A DNA stretch of 64,000 nucleotides from Mallotus nudiflorus (Eukaryota > Streptophyta > Magnoliopsida > Malpighiales > Euphorbiaceae): assembly GCA_947683625.1 (NCBI GenBank), contig CANTUR010000128.1, forward strand, positions 749,001-813,000, given 5' to 3'. Positions within the stretch are counted from its first letter, which is position 1. Each line of letters starts with the position of its first letter. The translations under genes were made by a program, and so were the position numbers. This document shows positions 51,728 to 63,607 of this stretch, one piece after another. Under the pieces are notes generated by a model, which saw nothing but the letters and a program-made list of their open reading frames with translations, was not told the DNA's origin and ran no database searches.

Positions 51728-54700
51728 GTGGCTACCCCAATTGAACCATTGGGCCCATAGTATATTAAATTGAAGTTAACTCAGAGCCTGATAAGGGTGC
51801 TATAAACTTTTCCTATAGCAGTCCAAATTTAGGGGCCTATGGATGAGACTGCATTGGCATTTATGGATGGATTTGACAAAGTGGGTGTGTGCACTTGGAC
51901 TTCAAATGGACTATTATGGTAAACCCGATTGAACAATGGGGCCCATAATATATCAAATTGAGGCTAACTCAAAGCCCTATAATAGTTACTACACATTTCT
52001 TTTGTACCAATCCAAATTTAGTGGCCCATGGATGACATTGCATTGGCATTTATAAATGGATTTAACAAGGTGGGCGTGCACACATGGGCTTCAAATGGAC
52101 ATTCGAGGAAACTCTGATTGAACCATGGGCTCATAATATATCAAATCAAAGTTGACTTAGAGCCATAGAGTAGAAGCTATAAACATTCCATGTAGCAATC
52201 CAATGTTAGGGGCCTATGGATGACACTGCATTGGCATTTATGAATCGATTTGACAAAGTGGGTGTGCACACTTAAAATTCAAATGGACGGTCGTGGCAAC
52301 CCCGATTGAACCATAGGGCCCATAATATATTTAGTAGAAACTAACTCAAAGATCTATAATAATTACTACACATTTCATCTATAGGAATCTAAATTTAGGG
52401 GCCTATGAATGAGATAGCATTGGCATTTATGGGTGCATTTTACAAAGTTGGCATGCATACTTGGGCTTCAAATGCATAGTTGTGGCAACCCTGAGTGAAC
52501 CATGGGGCCCATAATATATCAAATCAAAGTTAAATTAGTGTCCTATAATAATTACTGCACACTTCTTTCGTACCAATCCAAATTTAGGAGCCTATGGATG
52601 AGATTGTATTGGCATCTATGGATGGAATTGACAAAGTAGGCGTGCGCACTTAGGTTTCAAATGGACGATCATGGCAACCTCGAATGAACCACAGGGCTTA
52701 TAATATATCAAATTGAAGCTAACTCAGAGTCTCATAATGGGCATAATAAACTTTACTTATATCAATCCAAATTTGGGGGCCTATGTATGAGACTGCATTG
52801 GCATTTATGGATGGATTTGACAAAGTGGATATGTGCAATTAAGCTTCAAATGGATGGTCATGGTAGCCCTGATTGAACCACGCTACCCATTATATATCAT
52901 ATTGAAGCTAACTTAAATAGCTTTAGTATATATTGCACACTTCATCTATAGCAATCCAAATTTAGGGCCCTATGGATAAGATTGTATTAGAATTTATGGA
53001 TGGATTTGACAAAGTGGGCATGTGCACTTGGACTTTAAATGGAGGGTCATGGCAATTCTGATTGAACCATGGGGACCATAATATATCAAATCGAATCTAA
53101 CTCAGATTGTTATAATGGTAGTTACAAACCTTGCCTATAGCAAACCAAATTTAGGGGCCTCTAAATGAGAATGCATTAGCATTTGTGGATGGATTTAACA
53201 AAGTGGGCGTGCGTATTTGGCTTCAAATGGACAGTTATGGCAACCCTAATTGATCCATGGGGCCTATAATATATAAAATCAAAGCTGACTTAGAGCCCTA
53301 GAAAAAGAGCTAGACATTTCTTTTGTAACAATCGAAATTTAAGGGCCTATGGATGAGAATGCATTGGCATTTATGGATGGATTTGACAAAGTGGGCGTGC
53401 GTACTTAGGCTTCAAATGGGTGGTCATGGCAACCCCGATTGAACCACGAGGCCCATAATATATTAAATTCAAGCTGACTCAGAGCCCTACAATAGGTGCA
53501 ATAAACTTTGCTTATAGAAACCCAAATTTAAAGGGCCTATGGATGAGATTACATTGGCATTTATGGATGGATTGGACAAAGTGGACATGCACAATTGGGC
53601 TTCAAATGGACATTCGTGGCAACCCCAATTGAACCACAGTACCCATTATATATCAAATCAAAGCTAACTCATAGTCCTATAATAAATGCTGAACACTTCA
53701 TTTCTAGCAATCCAAATTTAGGGCCTTGTTATAGGGCTATGAGACTGCATTTGCATTTATGGATGTATTTGATAAAATGATTGTGCACACTTGTGATTCA
53801 AATGGATGGTCATGGCAACCTTGATTGAACCACAGGGCCTATAATATATCAAATTGAAGTTGACTTAGAGCTATATAATGGGTTCTTCACACTTCATCTA
53901 TAGCAGTCCAAATTTAGGGGCCTATGGATGAGACTGCATTGGCATTTGTGGATGGATTTAACAAAGTGGGTGTGTGCACTTGGGATTCAAATAGACAGAC
54001 GTGGCAACCTTGATTGAATCACAGGGCCCATAATATATCAAATCAAAGTTTACTCAAAGCCCTATAATAAGTACTACACACTTCATCTCTAGCAGTCCAA
54101 ATTTAGGGGCTCACGGATGAGACTGAATTGGCATTTATAGATGGATTTGACAAAGTAGGCATATGCACTTGGGCTTTAAATGGAAAATTATGGCAAGCTC
54201 GATTAAACCATGGGGCCTATAATATATCAAATCAAAGTTAACTCAGACCCCTATAATATAAGCTAAAAAACTTTGTATGTACCAATCCAAGTTTAGGGGC
54301 CTACGGATGAGACTACATTAGCATTTATGGATGGATTTGACAAAGGGGCATGCGTACTTGGAATTCAATGGTCGTTGAAACCTTGATTGAACCATAAGGC
54401 CCATAATTTTTCATATTGAAGCTAACTCAGAACCCTATAATGTGTACTATATAATTCATCAGTGGCAGTCCAAATTTAGGTGGTTATGGATGATGCTGCT
54501 TTGGCATTTATAGATAGATTTAACAAAGTGGGCGTGTGCACTTGGGCTTCAAATGGATGGTCATGGCAATATCAATTGAACCATGAGGCCTATAATATAT
54601 CAAATCAAAGTTGACTTAGAGCCTATAATTGATGCTATAAACTTTGTCTTTAACAATCCAAATTTAAGGGCCTATGGATGAGACTGCATTGGCATTTATG

Positions 54701-56169
54701 GATGGATTTGCAAAGTGGGCAAGTGCACTTAGAATTCAAATGGACGATTGTGGCAACCCTAATTGAACGATGGAGCTTATAATATATCAAATCGAAGCTA
54801 ACACATAGCCCTATAATAGGCTATAAACTTTGTCTGTGGATATCGAAATTTAGGGGATTACGGCTGAGACTGTAATGGCATTTATGGATGGATTTGACAA
54901 AGTGTATGTGCACACTTAGGCTTTAAATGGACAGTCGTGGCAATCCTAATTGAACAACAGGGCCTATAAAATGTAAAATTGAGGCTGACTCAGAGCCCTA
55001 TAATGGGTGCAACAAACATTACTTGTAGCAATCCAAAATTTAGGGCCTATGTATAAGACTATATTGGCATTCATGGATGGATTTGACAAGGTAAGCATGT
55101 GCAATTAGGCTTCAAATGGATGGTCATGGCAACCCTTATTGAACCACTAGGCCCATAATATATCAAATCGAAGCTAACTTAGAGCCCTATAATGAGCCTT
55201 AAAAACATTGTCTATAGCAGTCCTAATTTAAGGGTGTATAGATAAGACTGTATAGGCATTTTTGGATGGATTTGACAAAGTGTGCATATGCACTTGGGCT
55301 TCAAATGGACGATTGCGGTGACCTCGATTGAACCACATGGCCCATAATATATCAAATTGAGTCTAACTCAGAGCCCTATAATAAGTGCTACACACTTCTT
55401 ATGTACCAATCCAAATTTAGGGGCCTATGGATGAGACTGCATTAGCATTTATGGATGGACTCGACAAAGTGGGTGTGCACACTTGGGCTTCAAATGGAGG
55501 GTCGTGGCAACCCTGATTGAACCACAAGGACAATAATATACCAAATCAAAGTCAACTCAGAGCCCTATAATGGGTACAATAAATGTTGCTTGTAGCAATC
55601 TAAATTTAAGGGCTTATGGATGAGACTTCATTGGCATATATGGATGGATTTAACAAAGTGGGTGTTCACAATTGGGCTTCGAATAGATAGTCATGGCAAC
55701 CCCGATTGAACCATGGGGCCTATGATTTATCAAATCGAAGTCAAATTAGAGCCCATAATATATTAAATTGAAGTTGAATCAAAGCCCTATAATACATACT
55801 ACACAATTAATCTATAGCAATCCAAATTTAGGGCCCTATGGATGAGACTGCATTGGCATTTATAGATGGATTTAACAAAGTGGGCATGCGCACTTAGGAT
55901 TCAAATGGACAGTTGTGGCAACCCCAATTAAACCACACAGCCCATCATATATCAAATTAAAGGTAACTCAAAGCCTAATAATACGTGATACATAATTTAC
56001 CTGTAGTAATCTAAATTTAGGGGCCTATGGATGAGACTACATTGGCATTTATGGATGGATTTGACAAAGTGGTCTTGCGCACTTGGGATTCAAATGGACA
56101 GTCATGGCAACACTTACTGAACCATGGGGCCCATAATATATCAACTCAAAGCTGAATCAAAGCCCTATA

Positions 56170-59100
56170 ATTAGTATAATAAACTTTTCCTGTAGCAATC
56201 CAAATTTAGGGGCCAATGGATGAGACTGCATTGGCATTTATATAGATAAAGTGGACATAAGCAATTAGGCTTCAAATGGATGGTCATGGTAACCCCATTT
56301 GAACCATAATGCCCATTATAAATCAAATTGAAGCTGACTTAGAGCCTTATAGTACATACTACACACTTCATCTGTAGCAATCCAAATTTAGGGCCCTATG
56401 GATGAGACTGCATTAGCACATATGGATGGATATGACAAAGTGGTCATGCGCACTTAGGCTTCAAATGGATGGTCGTGGCATCCCCAATTGAACCATGGGA
56501 ACCATAATATATCAAATCAAAGCTGACTTAGAGCCCTAGAATAGGAGCTATAAACATTACTAGTAGCAATTCAAATTTAAGGGCCTATGGATGAGACTGC
56601 ATTGGCATTTATGGATGGGTTTTACAAAGTCGACATGCACACTTGGGCTTCAAATGGACAGTTGTGGCAACCCCAATTGAATAATAAGGCCTATAATATA
56701 TCAAATCAAATTTGACTCAGAGCCTTATAATACATGCTACACACTACATTTGTAGAAATCTAAAGTTAGGACCCTATAGATGATACTGCATTATCATTTA
56801 TGGATGGATTTGAGAAAGTTAGCATGCGCACTTGGGCTTCAAATGGACAGTCATGGAAACTCCTATTGAATAATGGGGCCTATAATATATCAAATCAATG
56901 TTGACTTAGAGCCCTATAATGGGTATTATGTACTTCTTCTACACCAATCCAAATTTATTGGCCTATGGATAAGATTGCATTGGCATTTATTAATGGATTT
57001 GACAAAGTGTGTGTGTGCACATGGGCTTCAAATGGACAATTGTGGCAACCCTAACAGAACCACAGGGCCTATAATATATCAAATTAAAGCTAACTCAAAG
57101 CCCTATAATGGGTGCTACACACTTTGTCTGTTGCTATCCAAATTTAAGGGCCTATTGATGAGATTGCATTGGCATTTATGAATGGATTTGACAAATTGGG
57201 CTTACATAGTTGGGTTTCAAATGGATGGCCATGGCAACCCTCATTATACTACAAGGCCCATGATATATCAACTCGAACCTAACTCAAAGGTCTATAATAG
57301 TGTAATAAACTTTGCTTATAGAAATCCAAATTTAGGGGTCTATGGATGAGAGTGCATTGGCATTTATGGATGGATTTGACAAAGTGTACATGCATAATTA
57401 GGCTTCAAATGAATGGTTGTGGCAACCCCATTTGATCCATGGTGCCCATTATATATCAAATCAAAGCTGGCTTAGAGCCCTATAATACATGCTACACACT
57501 TCATCTATAGCAATCCAAATTTAGGGCCCTGTGGATGAGATTGCATTGGCATTTATGGATGGATTTGACAAAGTGTTCATGCGCACTTAGGCTTCAAATG
57601 GACGGTTATGCCAACCCCATTTGACCCATGGTGCCTATTATATATCATATCAAAGCTAACTCATAGCCCTATAGTGTATACTACACACTTCATCTGTAGC
57701 AATCCAAATTTAGGGCCTTATGGATAAGACTGCATTGGCACTTATGGATGGATATGACATAGTGGTCGTGCACATTTGGGCTTTAAATGGATTGTCATTG
57801 CATCCCTGATTAAACTATGAGAACTATAATATATCAAATTGAAGCTAATTCAAAGCTGTAGAATAGGAGCTATAAAAATTATCGGTAACAATTCAAATTT
57901 AGGGGCCTATGGATGAGACTACATTAGCATTTATGGATGGATTTAACAAAATGGGCTTGCGCACTTAGGCTTTAAATGGACAGTCATGGCAACCCTGATT
58001 GAACCAAGGGGCCTATGATATATCAAATCAAAGTTAACTCAGATCCTAATAATGCATGCTACACACTACATCTATAGCAATCCAAATTTAGGGCCCTATG
58101 GATGGATTTGACAAAGTTAGCATGCACACTTAGGCTTTAAATGGACAGTTGTGGCAACCCTGATTGAACCACAGGGCCTATAATATATCAAATCAATGCT
58201 AAATCAAAGCCCTATAATAGGTGTTAGACACTTCTTCTGTACGAATCCAATTTTAAAGGCCTATGGATAAGACTGCATTGGCATTTATGGATGGATTTGA
58301 CAAAGTGTGCGTGAACATATGGGCTTCAAATGGACAATCCTGGCAACCCCAATTGAAGCACAGGACCTATAATATATCAAATCAAAGTTGACTCAGAGCC
58401 CTATAATAGGTACTACACACTTTGTCTCTAGCAATCCAAATTTAAGGGCTTATTGATGAGATTGCATTAGAATTTATGGATGGATTTGACAAAGTGGACG
58501 TACGCAATTGGGTTTCAAATGGACGGTTGTGGCAACCCTGATTAAACCATAGGACCCATAATATATCAATTCAAACCTAACTCAGAGACCTATAATTAAT
58601 GTAACAAACATTGCTTATAGTAATCCAAATTTAGGGGCATATGGATGAGACTGCATTAGCATTTATGGATGGATTTGACAAAGTGGACATGCACAATTAG
58701 GATTCAAATGGATGGTCATGGCAACCCCATTTGATCCATTGTGCCCATTATATATTAAATCAACACTGACTTAGAGCCCTATAGTACATGCTACACACTT
58801 CACTTGTAGCAATCCAAATTTAGGGCCCTATGGATGAGACTGCATTGGCATTTATGGATGGATTTGACAAAGTGGCCGTGTGCACTTGGGCTTTAAATGG
58901 ACATTGATGGCAACCCCATTTGAACCATGGTGCCCATTATATATCAAATTGAAGCTGACTTAGAGCCCTATAGTACATGCTCTAAATTTAAGGCCCTATG
59001 GATAAGATTGCATTGGCACTTATGGATATATATGACAAAGTGGTCATGCACACTTGGGCTTTAAATGGATGGTCGTGGCATCCCTAATAAAACCATGAGG

Positions 59101-61200
59101 ACCATAATATATCAAATCAAAGCTAACTCAGAGCCATACAATAGGAGCTATAGACATTATAGGTTACAATTCAAATTTGGGGGCCTATGGATGAGACTGC
59201 ATTAACATTTATGGATGGATTTGACAAAGTGGGCATGCGCATTTGGACTTCAAATGGACGGTCATGGCAACCCTGATTGAACCACAGGGTCCATAACATA
59301 TCAAATCAAAGCTAACTCAAAGCCTTATAATACATGCTACACACTACATTTATAGCAATCCAAATTTAGGGCCCTATGGATGATACTGCATTGGCATTTA
59401 TGGATGGATTTAACAAAGTTGGCATGCGCACTTAGGCTTCAAATGGATGGTTAGGGTAACCCCGATTGAACCATAAGGCCGATAATATATAAAATCAATG
59501 CTGACTCAAAGCCCTATAATGGGTATTACACACTTCTTCTATACCAATCCAAATTTGGGGGCCTATGGATAATACTACATTGGCATTTATATATGATTTT
59601 ATAAAGTGTGTGTGCACACATGTGCTTCAAATGGACGGTCATGGCAACCCCAATTAAACCACAGGGCCTACAATATATCAAATAAAATCTGACATAGAGC
59701 CCTATAATGGGTGCTATACACTTTGTATGTAGCAATCCAAAATTAGGGGCCTATTAATGAGATTGCATTGGCATTTATGGATGGATTTGACAAAGTAGGC
59801 GTATGCACTTAAGTTTTAAATGGATAGTCGTGGCAACCCTGATTAAATCATGGGGCCCATAATATATGAAATCGAACCTAACTCAGAGGCCTATAATTAT
59901 TGTAATAAACTTTGTTTATAGCAATTCAAATTTAGGGGCCTATGGATGAGACTGCATTGGTATTTATGGATGGATTTGACAAAGTGGACATGAGCAATTA
60001 GGCTTCAAATGGATGGTTGTGGCAACCCCATTTGATCCATGGTGACCATTATATATCAAATCAAACCTAACTCAAAGCCATATGGTACATGCTACACACT
60101 TCATTTATAGCAATCCAAATTTAGGGCCCTATGGATAAAATTGCATTGGCATTTATGGATGGATTCGACAAAGTGGTCGTTCATACTTGGGCTTCAAATG
60201 GATAGTCATGGCAACCCCACTTGAACCATGGTGCCTATTATATATCAAATTAAATCTAACTCAGAGCCTATAGTACATGTTGCACACTTCATCTGTAACA
60301 ATCCAAATTTTAAGGCCCTATGGATGAGACTGCATTAGCATTTATGGATGGATTTGACAAAGTGGTCGTGCGCACTTGGGCTTCAAATGGACAGTCATGG
60401 CAACCCCATTTGAACCATGGTGCCCATTATATATTAAATCAAAGCTGACTCAGAGCCTTATAGTACATGCTAAACGCTTCATCTGTAGCAATCCGAATTT
60501 AGGGCCCTATGTGTAAGACTTCATTGGCATTTATGGATGGATATGACAAAGTGGCCATGTACACTTGGGCTTTAAATGGACCGTCGTGGCATCCCTGATT
60601 AAACCATGAGGATTATAATATATTAAATCAAAGCTAACTCAGAGCCCAATAATAGGAGCTATAAAAATTACCTATAAAAATTCAAATTTAAGGGCTTATG
60701 GATGAGAATGCTTTAGCATTTATGGATGGATTTGACAAAGTGGGCATGCGCACTTAGGCTTCAAATGGAAAGTCATGGCAACCTCGATTGAACCACGAGG
60801 CCCATAATATATCAAATCAAAGTTAACTTAGAGCCTTATAACACATGCTACACATTACATTATACAATCCAAATTTAGGGCCCTATGGATGATACTGCAT
60901 TAGCATTTATGGATGGATTTAACAAAGTTAGCATGTGCACTTGGGCTTCAAATAGACGGTCATGGCAACCCCAACCATGAGGTCTATAATATATCAAATC
61001 AATGTTGACTCAAAGCTCTATATTGGGTCTTACACATTTCTTCTATACCAATCCAAATTTAAGGGCCTATGGATAAGACTGCATTAGCATTTATGGATGA
61101 ATTTGATGAAGTGTGCATGTGCACAAGGGATTCAAATGGATAGTCGTGGCAACCTTGATTCAAGCACAAGGCCCATAATATATTAAATTGAAGCTAACTC
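56170..61200 (-). repeat. Higher-order repeat, 7 monomers (~1300 bp), about four copies at the array end
   Basis: Several variant series repeat in step. The GTAAYAAAC variant lies at 57302, 58601 and 59902 (1299 and 1301 bp). The ATAGGAGCTATA series lies at 56541, 57863, 59141 and 60652 (1322, 1278 and 1511 bp). The GGTGCCCATTATATAT pairs lie near 57443/57632, 58740/58932 and 60047/60233, with an extra one at 60420. Seven monomers of about 186 bp give 1300 bp; the last copy has one extra monomer, explaining the 1511-bp gap. This block borders the non-satellite flank. Confidence 0.82.
58080..58110 (-). other. Microhomology-type ~27-bp deletion in one monomer
   Basis: The usual monomer has two copies of TATGGATG about 27 bp apart, in CCTATGGATGAG and TTTATGGATGGAT. 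Here CCCTATG is followed at once by GATGGATTTGAC, so one copy and the sequence between are gone. This is what slippage or microhomology-mediated joining between the two short repeats would leave. Confidence 0.7.
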
Positions 61201-62177
61201 ATAGCCTTATAATGGGTGCTACACATTTTGTCTATAGTAATCCAAATTTAAGGACCTATTTATGAGACTACATTGGCATTTATGGATGGATTTGACAAAG
61301 TGGGAGTGCATACTTGGGCTTCAAATGGATAGTCATGGCAACCCTGATTGAACCACAGCACTTGTAATGTATCAAATTGAGGATGATTCAGAGCCCTATA
61401 ATGGGGTGCTACACACTTTTTTTATAGCAACCCAAATTTAGTGACCTATGGATGAGATTGCATTGGCATTTATGGATGGATTTGACAAAGTGGGTGTGTG
61501 CACTTGAGCTTCAATGGATGGTCATGGCAACCCCAATTGAAAGACAGGGCCCATAATATATCAAATTAAGGCTGACACAGAGCCCTATAATGGGTACTAC
61601 ACACTTCTTCTATAGCAACCAAAATTTAACGGTCTATGGATAAGACTGCATGGGCATTTATGGATGGAATTGACAAAGTAAGAGTGCGCACTTGAGCTTC
61701 AAATGGACAGTTGTGGCAACCCTAATTAAACCACAGGGCCTATAGTATATCAAATCAAAGCTAACTTAGAGCCTTATAATACGTGTTGCACACTTCATCT
61801 ACAGTAATCCAAATTTAGAGGCCTATGGATGAGACTGCATTGGCATTTTTGGATGGATTTGACAAAATGGTCGTGTGCACTTAGGATTCAAATGGAAAAT
61901 CGTGTAATCGGTGCTTCAAACTTTGTCTATAACAATCCATATTTAGTGGCATATATGTAAGCATCCAATTTTGAGATGCAATTGTGCATAATTATGACGT
62001 AAGCCCCTATGATGAAATTCATTCAAAAATTGAACTTGGTTGTTGTTTTTCTTGACTTTAGGGACTAAATTGCAACATTTTTAGGATTTGATTACAAAGA
62101 AGTCAATTTTTCAAGGGTTTTTTGCTCATTAAAAGTTAGGATCGGCATTGGTGTAAAATTTCTAACATATAGAATAA

Positions 62178-62267
62178 GAAATAAAATTTCTCATTAAATA
62201 AAATTTACTATTCTAGCATCTAAAATAGGAAATAAAATTTCTAATTGAACAAAATTTTAGTTTCTAG
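62178..62267 (+). repeat. Imperfect 51-bp tandem duplication
   Basis: GAAATAAAATTTCT begins at 62178 and again at 62229, and both copies end in TTCTAG (62211-62216 and 62262-62267). The 39-bp matching parts differ at about seven positions. There is no similarity to the satellite. Confidence 0.75.
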
Positions 62268-62454
62268 TGATTGATGATATAAATTCTTATCATGCTTACT
62301 TATGTAATCCTAATAGTTCTGTGCATTATAATTTAGATCAATATGTATGTTTGACATAAATTCAATTCAATTAGATTCATTCAACATGGGCACAAATGCA
62401 AATTCAAAGAACATGCATATATCACATGATGCAACTTCTGAAGATAAGAAATGT

Positions 62455-62515
62455 GAGAAAAAATTTTTAAAAAAAAAAGAAAAAAGAGCGAAAAAAAAAA
62501 AGAGAAACAAGAACA
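62455..62515 (+). repeat. A-rich low-complexity tract
   Basis: Runs of 9 to 11 A's broken by G and T (for example near 62468-62478 and 62490-62501). It could be a decayed poly(A) tail of a retroposed sequence or simple slippage. No target-site duplication was found around it. Confidence 0.7.
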
Positions 62516-62742
62516 ATAAGGTAAAAATTAGAGAGAAAAATTCATGACTAACTTATAACATGAGTTATATCATGTGATGTAATGAATGTTCTCATTTTTG
62601 CCCTAATGAATGATGAAAACTGAATTTTAAATTTTTGTTCAAACATCGCATATTGGTCTTTATCATACCACATAGGTATCTGAATGGAAAAACAATACAT
62701 GATGAAAGCTAAATTAAAGCTATAAGATCACTATTTTAGTTA

Positions 62743-62946
62743 CTTTTCTTTTTGCCACCTCTTTTGTAATTTTCCTTGTAAGCTTAGCGTCCCCATATAC
62801 CTTAAGAATTCAGGTGGCTCAGTAACTTGCTTTTCAATCCATACATTGTAACTGTCATCAATTATTGCATCAGCATTAAGCCTTATATTCTACTTAAGAA
62901 TTCTTCGAAGTGCAAGTCCAGTTGATTTCATCATCCAGGACTCGCT
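62743..62946 (-). pseudogene. Exon-like remnant with in-frame stop, unknown protein
   Basis: On the minus strand one frame reads protein-like sequence for 18 codons (ending TGLALRRILK), then a TAG at 62890-62892, then 49 more codons (starting NIRLNADAIIDDSYNVWIEK, later VTEPPEF). Composition is mixed and globular, unlike the satellite shadows. The stop follows a lysine codon. A possible splice donor, AAG|GTATAT, follows the codons for EFL, so the true exon may end there. I do not recognise the family. It lies about 0.7 kb beyond another minus-strand remnant and may belong to the same decayed gene. It could also be chance. Confidence 0.35.
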
Positions 62947-63607
62947 TTAATTAGTTCACCCACTCTTATGTATCTTCAATACATGAGATTGCAGCTAATA
63001 GGGTTAGTAAGAAAAAAGGCCAACAACAATAATGATCAAACTGAGTCTCTTATGCACATGAAGAAAGTGATTGCTAGGATGAATTCAAAATGAAGCTAGG
63101 GCAAAAATGTAACTCTGGGACAAGTTAGGGGCAAAATAGTAAATACAACAATAGAACTTCAAAGTTAATGAAAATGATCTTAGGGCAGAAAGGAGTATAC
63201 TACAAAAAGGAGTATACTACAAGCATAAAAATATAATAGTTATCATACAGTAGAAGCAGTAATAAAAAGAAAAGTTCAATAGTGCATCAATTAATCATGA
63301 GCTCCAATGTAAAGCCATGGACCTCACTCGCTAGCCTGGTTATTTGTCCGATAGACTATATCAAAAGCTCAAACATTAGAAGTACCAACAATGAAGCATC
63401 AAGTGCTTGAACCTATAAGCTATTGATGAGGCACCTCATTCTCACAGTCCAAGTTGTGAACATAGTTTTGCTCCAAACAGAAGACCTGTTAGGATCATGC
63501 ATGTTATGCATAACATGCATACACTTGCATACATTTGTTGTGAAATACTTTCTTTTCATAATAAAGTCTTTGAGCCTAGTAAAGATTGTCCAAACACTTT
63601 ACTACTA
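62947..63607. other. Flank between exon-like remnants, intron-like
   Basis: This AT-rich stretch holds no long frame in any direction that looks coding. On the minus strand it holds the pyrimidine-rich acceptor-like TTTTTATGCTTGTAG near 63222-63236 and some protein-like text near 63426-63600 without clean limits. It reads as possible intron and decayed exon of the same minus-strand pseudogene, but this is weak. Confidence 0.3.
63191..63224 (+). repeat. 17-bp tandem duplication
   Basis: AGGAGTATACTAC occurs at 63191-63203 and 63208-63220, with AAAA between. On the minus strand the stretch just beyond its right edge reads TTTTTATGCTTGTAG, an acceptor-like sequence. Confidence 0.7.

Larger units (their letters stand above)
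51728..61957 (-). repeat. Satellite array, reverse block (right part) with array end
   Basis: The ~188-bp satellite continues in reverse orientation, about 55 monomers, and resumes the monomer broken by LTR 2. Short monomers occur near 55750, 56245, 58100 and 58980. The last full motif is GATTTGACAAAATGG near 61855. The final monomer reads AATCGTG and then jumps to TAATCGGTGCTTCAAAC, losing roughly 90 bp, and keeps a degraded CAATCCATATTTAGTGGC before satellite similarity stops near 61957. This is a true array boundary within the window. Confidence 0.94.
61958..62740. other. Non-satellite flank, AT-rich, no gene recognised
   Basis: Satellite similarity ends and ordinary AT-rich DNA begins. 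A GGGACTAAATTGCAAC stretch near 62063 resembles text I have seen in plant LTR regions, but this is too little for a call. A tandem duplication (62178-62267) and an A-rich tract (62455-62515) lie here. A 66-codon plus-strand open frame at 62347-62547 ends in a lysine-rich run (KKKEKRAKKKKRNK) created by the A-tract. It has no recognisable domain and I do not treat it as a gene. Confidence 0.6.

Noticed and set aside
56873..57181. 102-codon open frame on the plus strand, the longest in the window
   Set aside because: It is the satellite read through a monomer boundary. The same peptide pattern (IIYQI...HWHLWMDLTK) recurs in other frames across the array and is normally stopped by the TAG and TGA in each monomer.
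62347..62547. 66-codon lysine-rich frame in the flank
   Set aside because: The lysine run comes from an A-rich tract; no known domain and no neighbours that would support expression.
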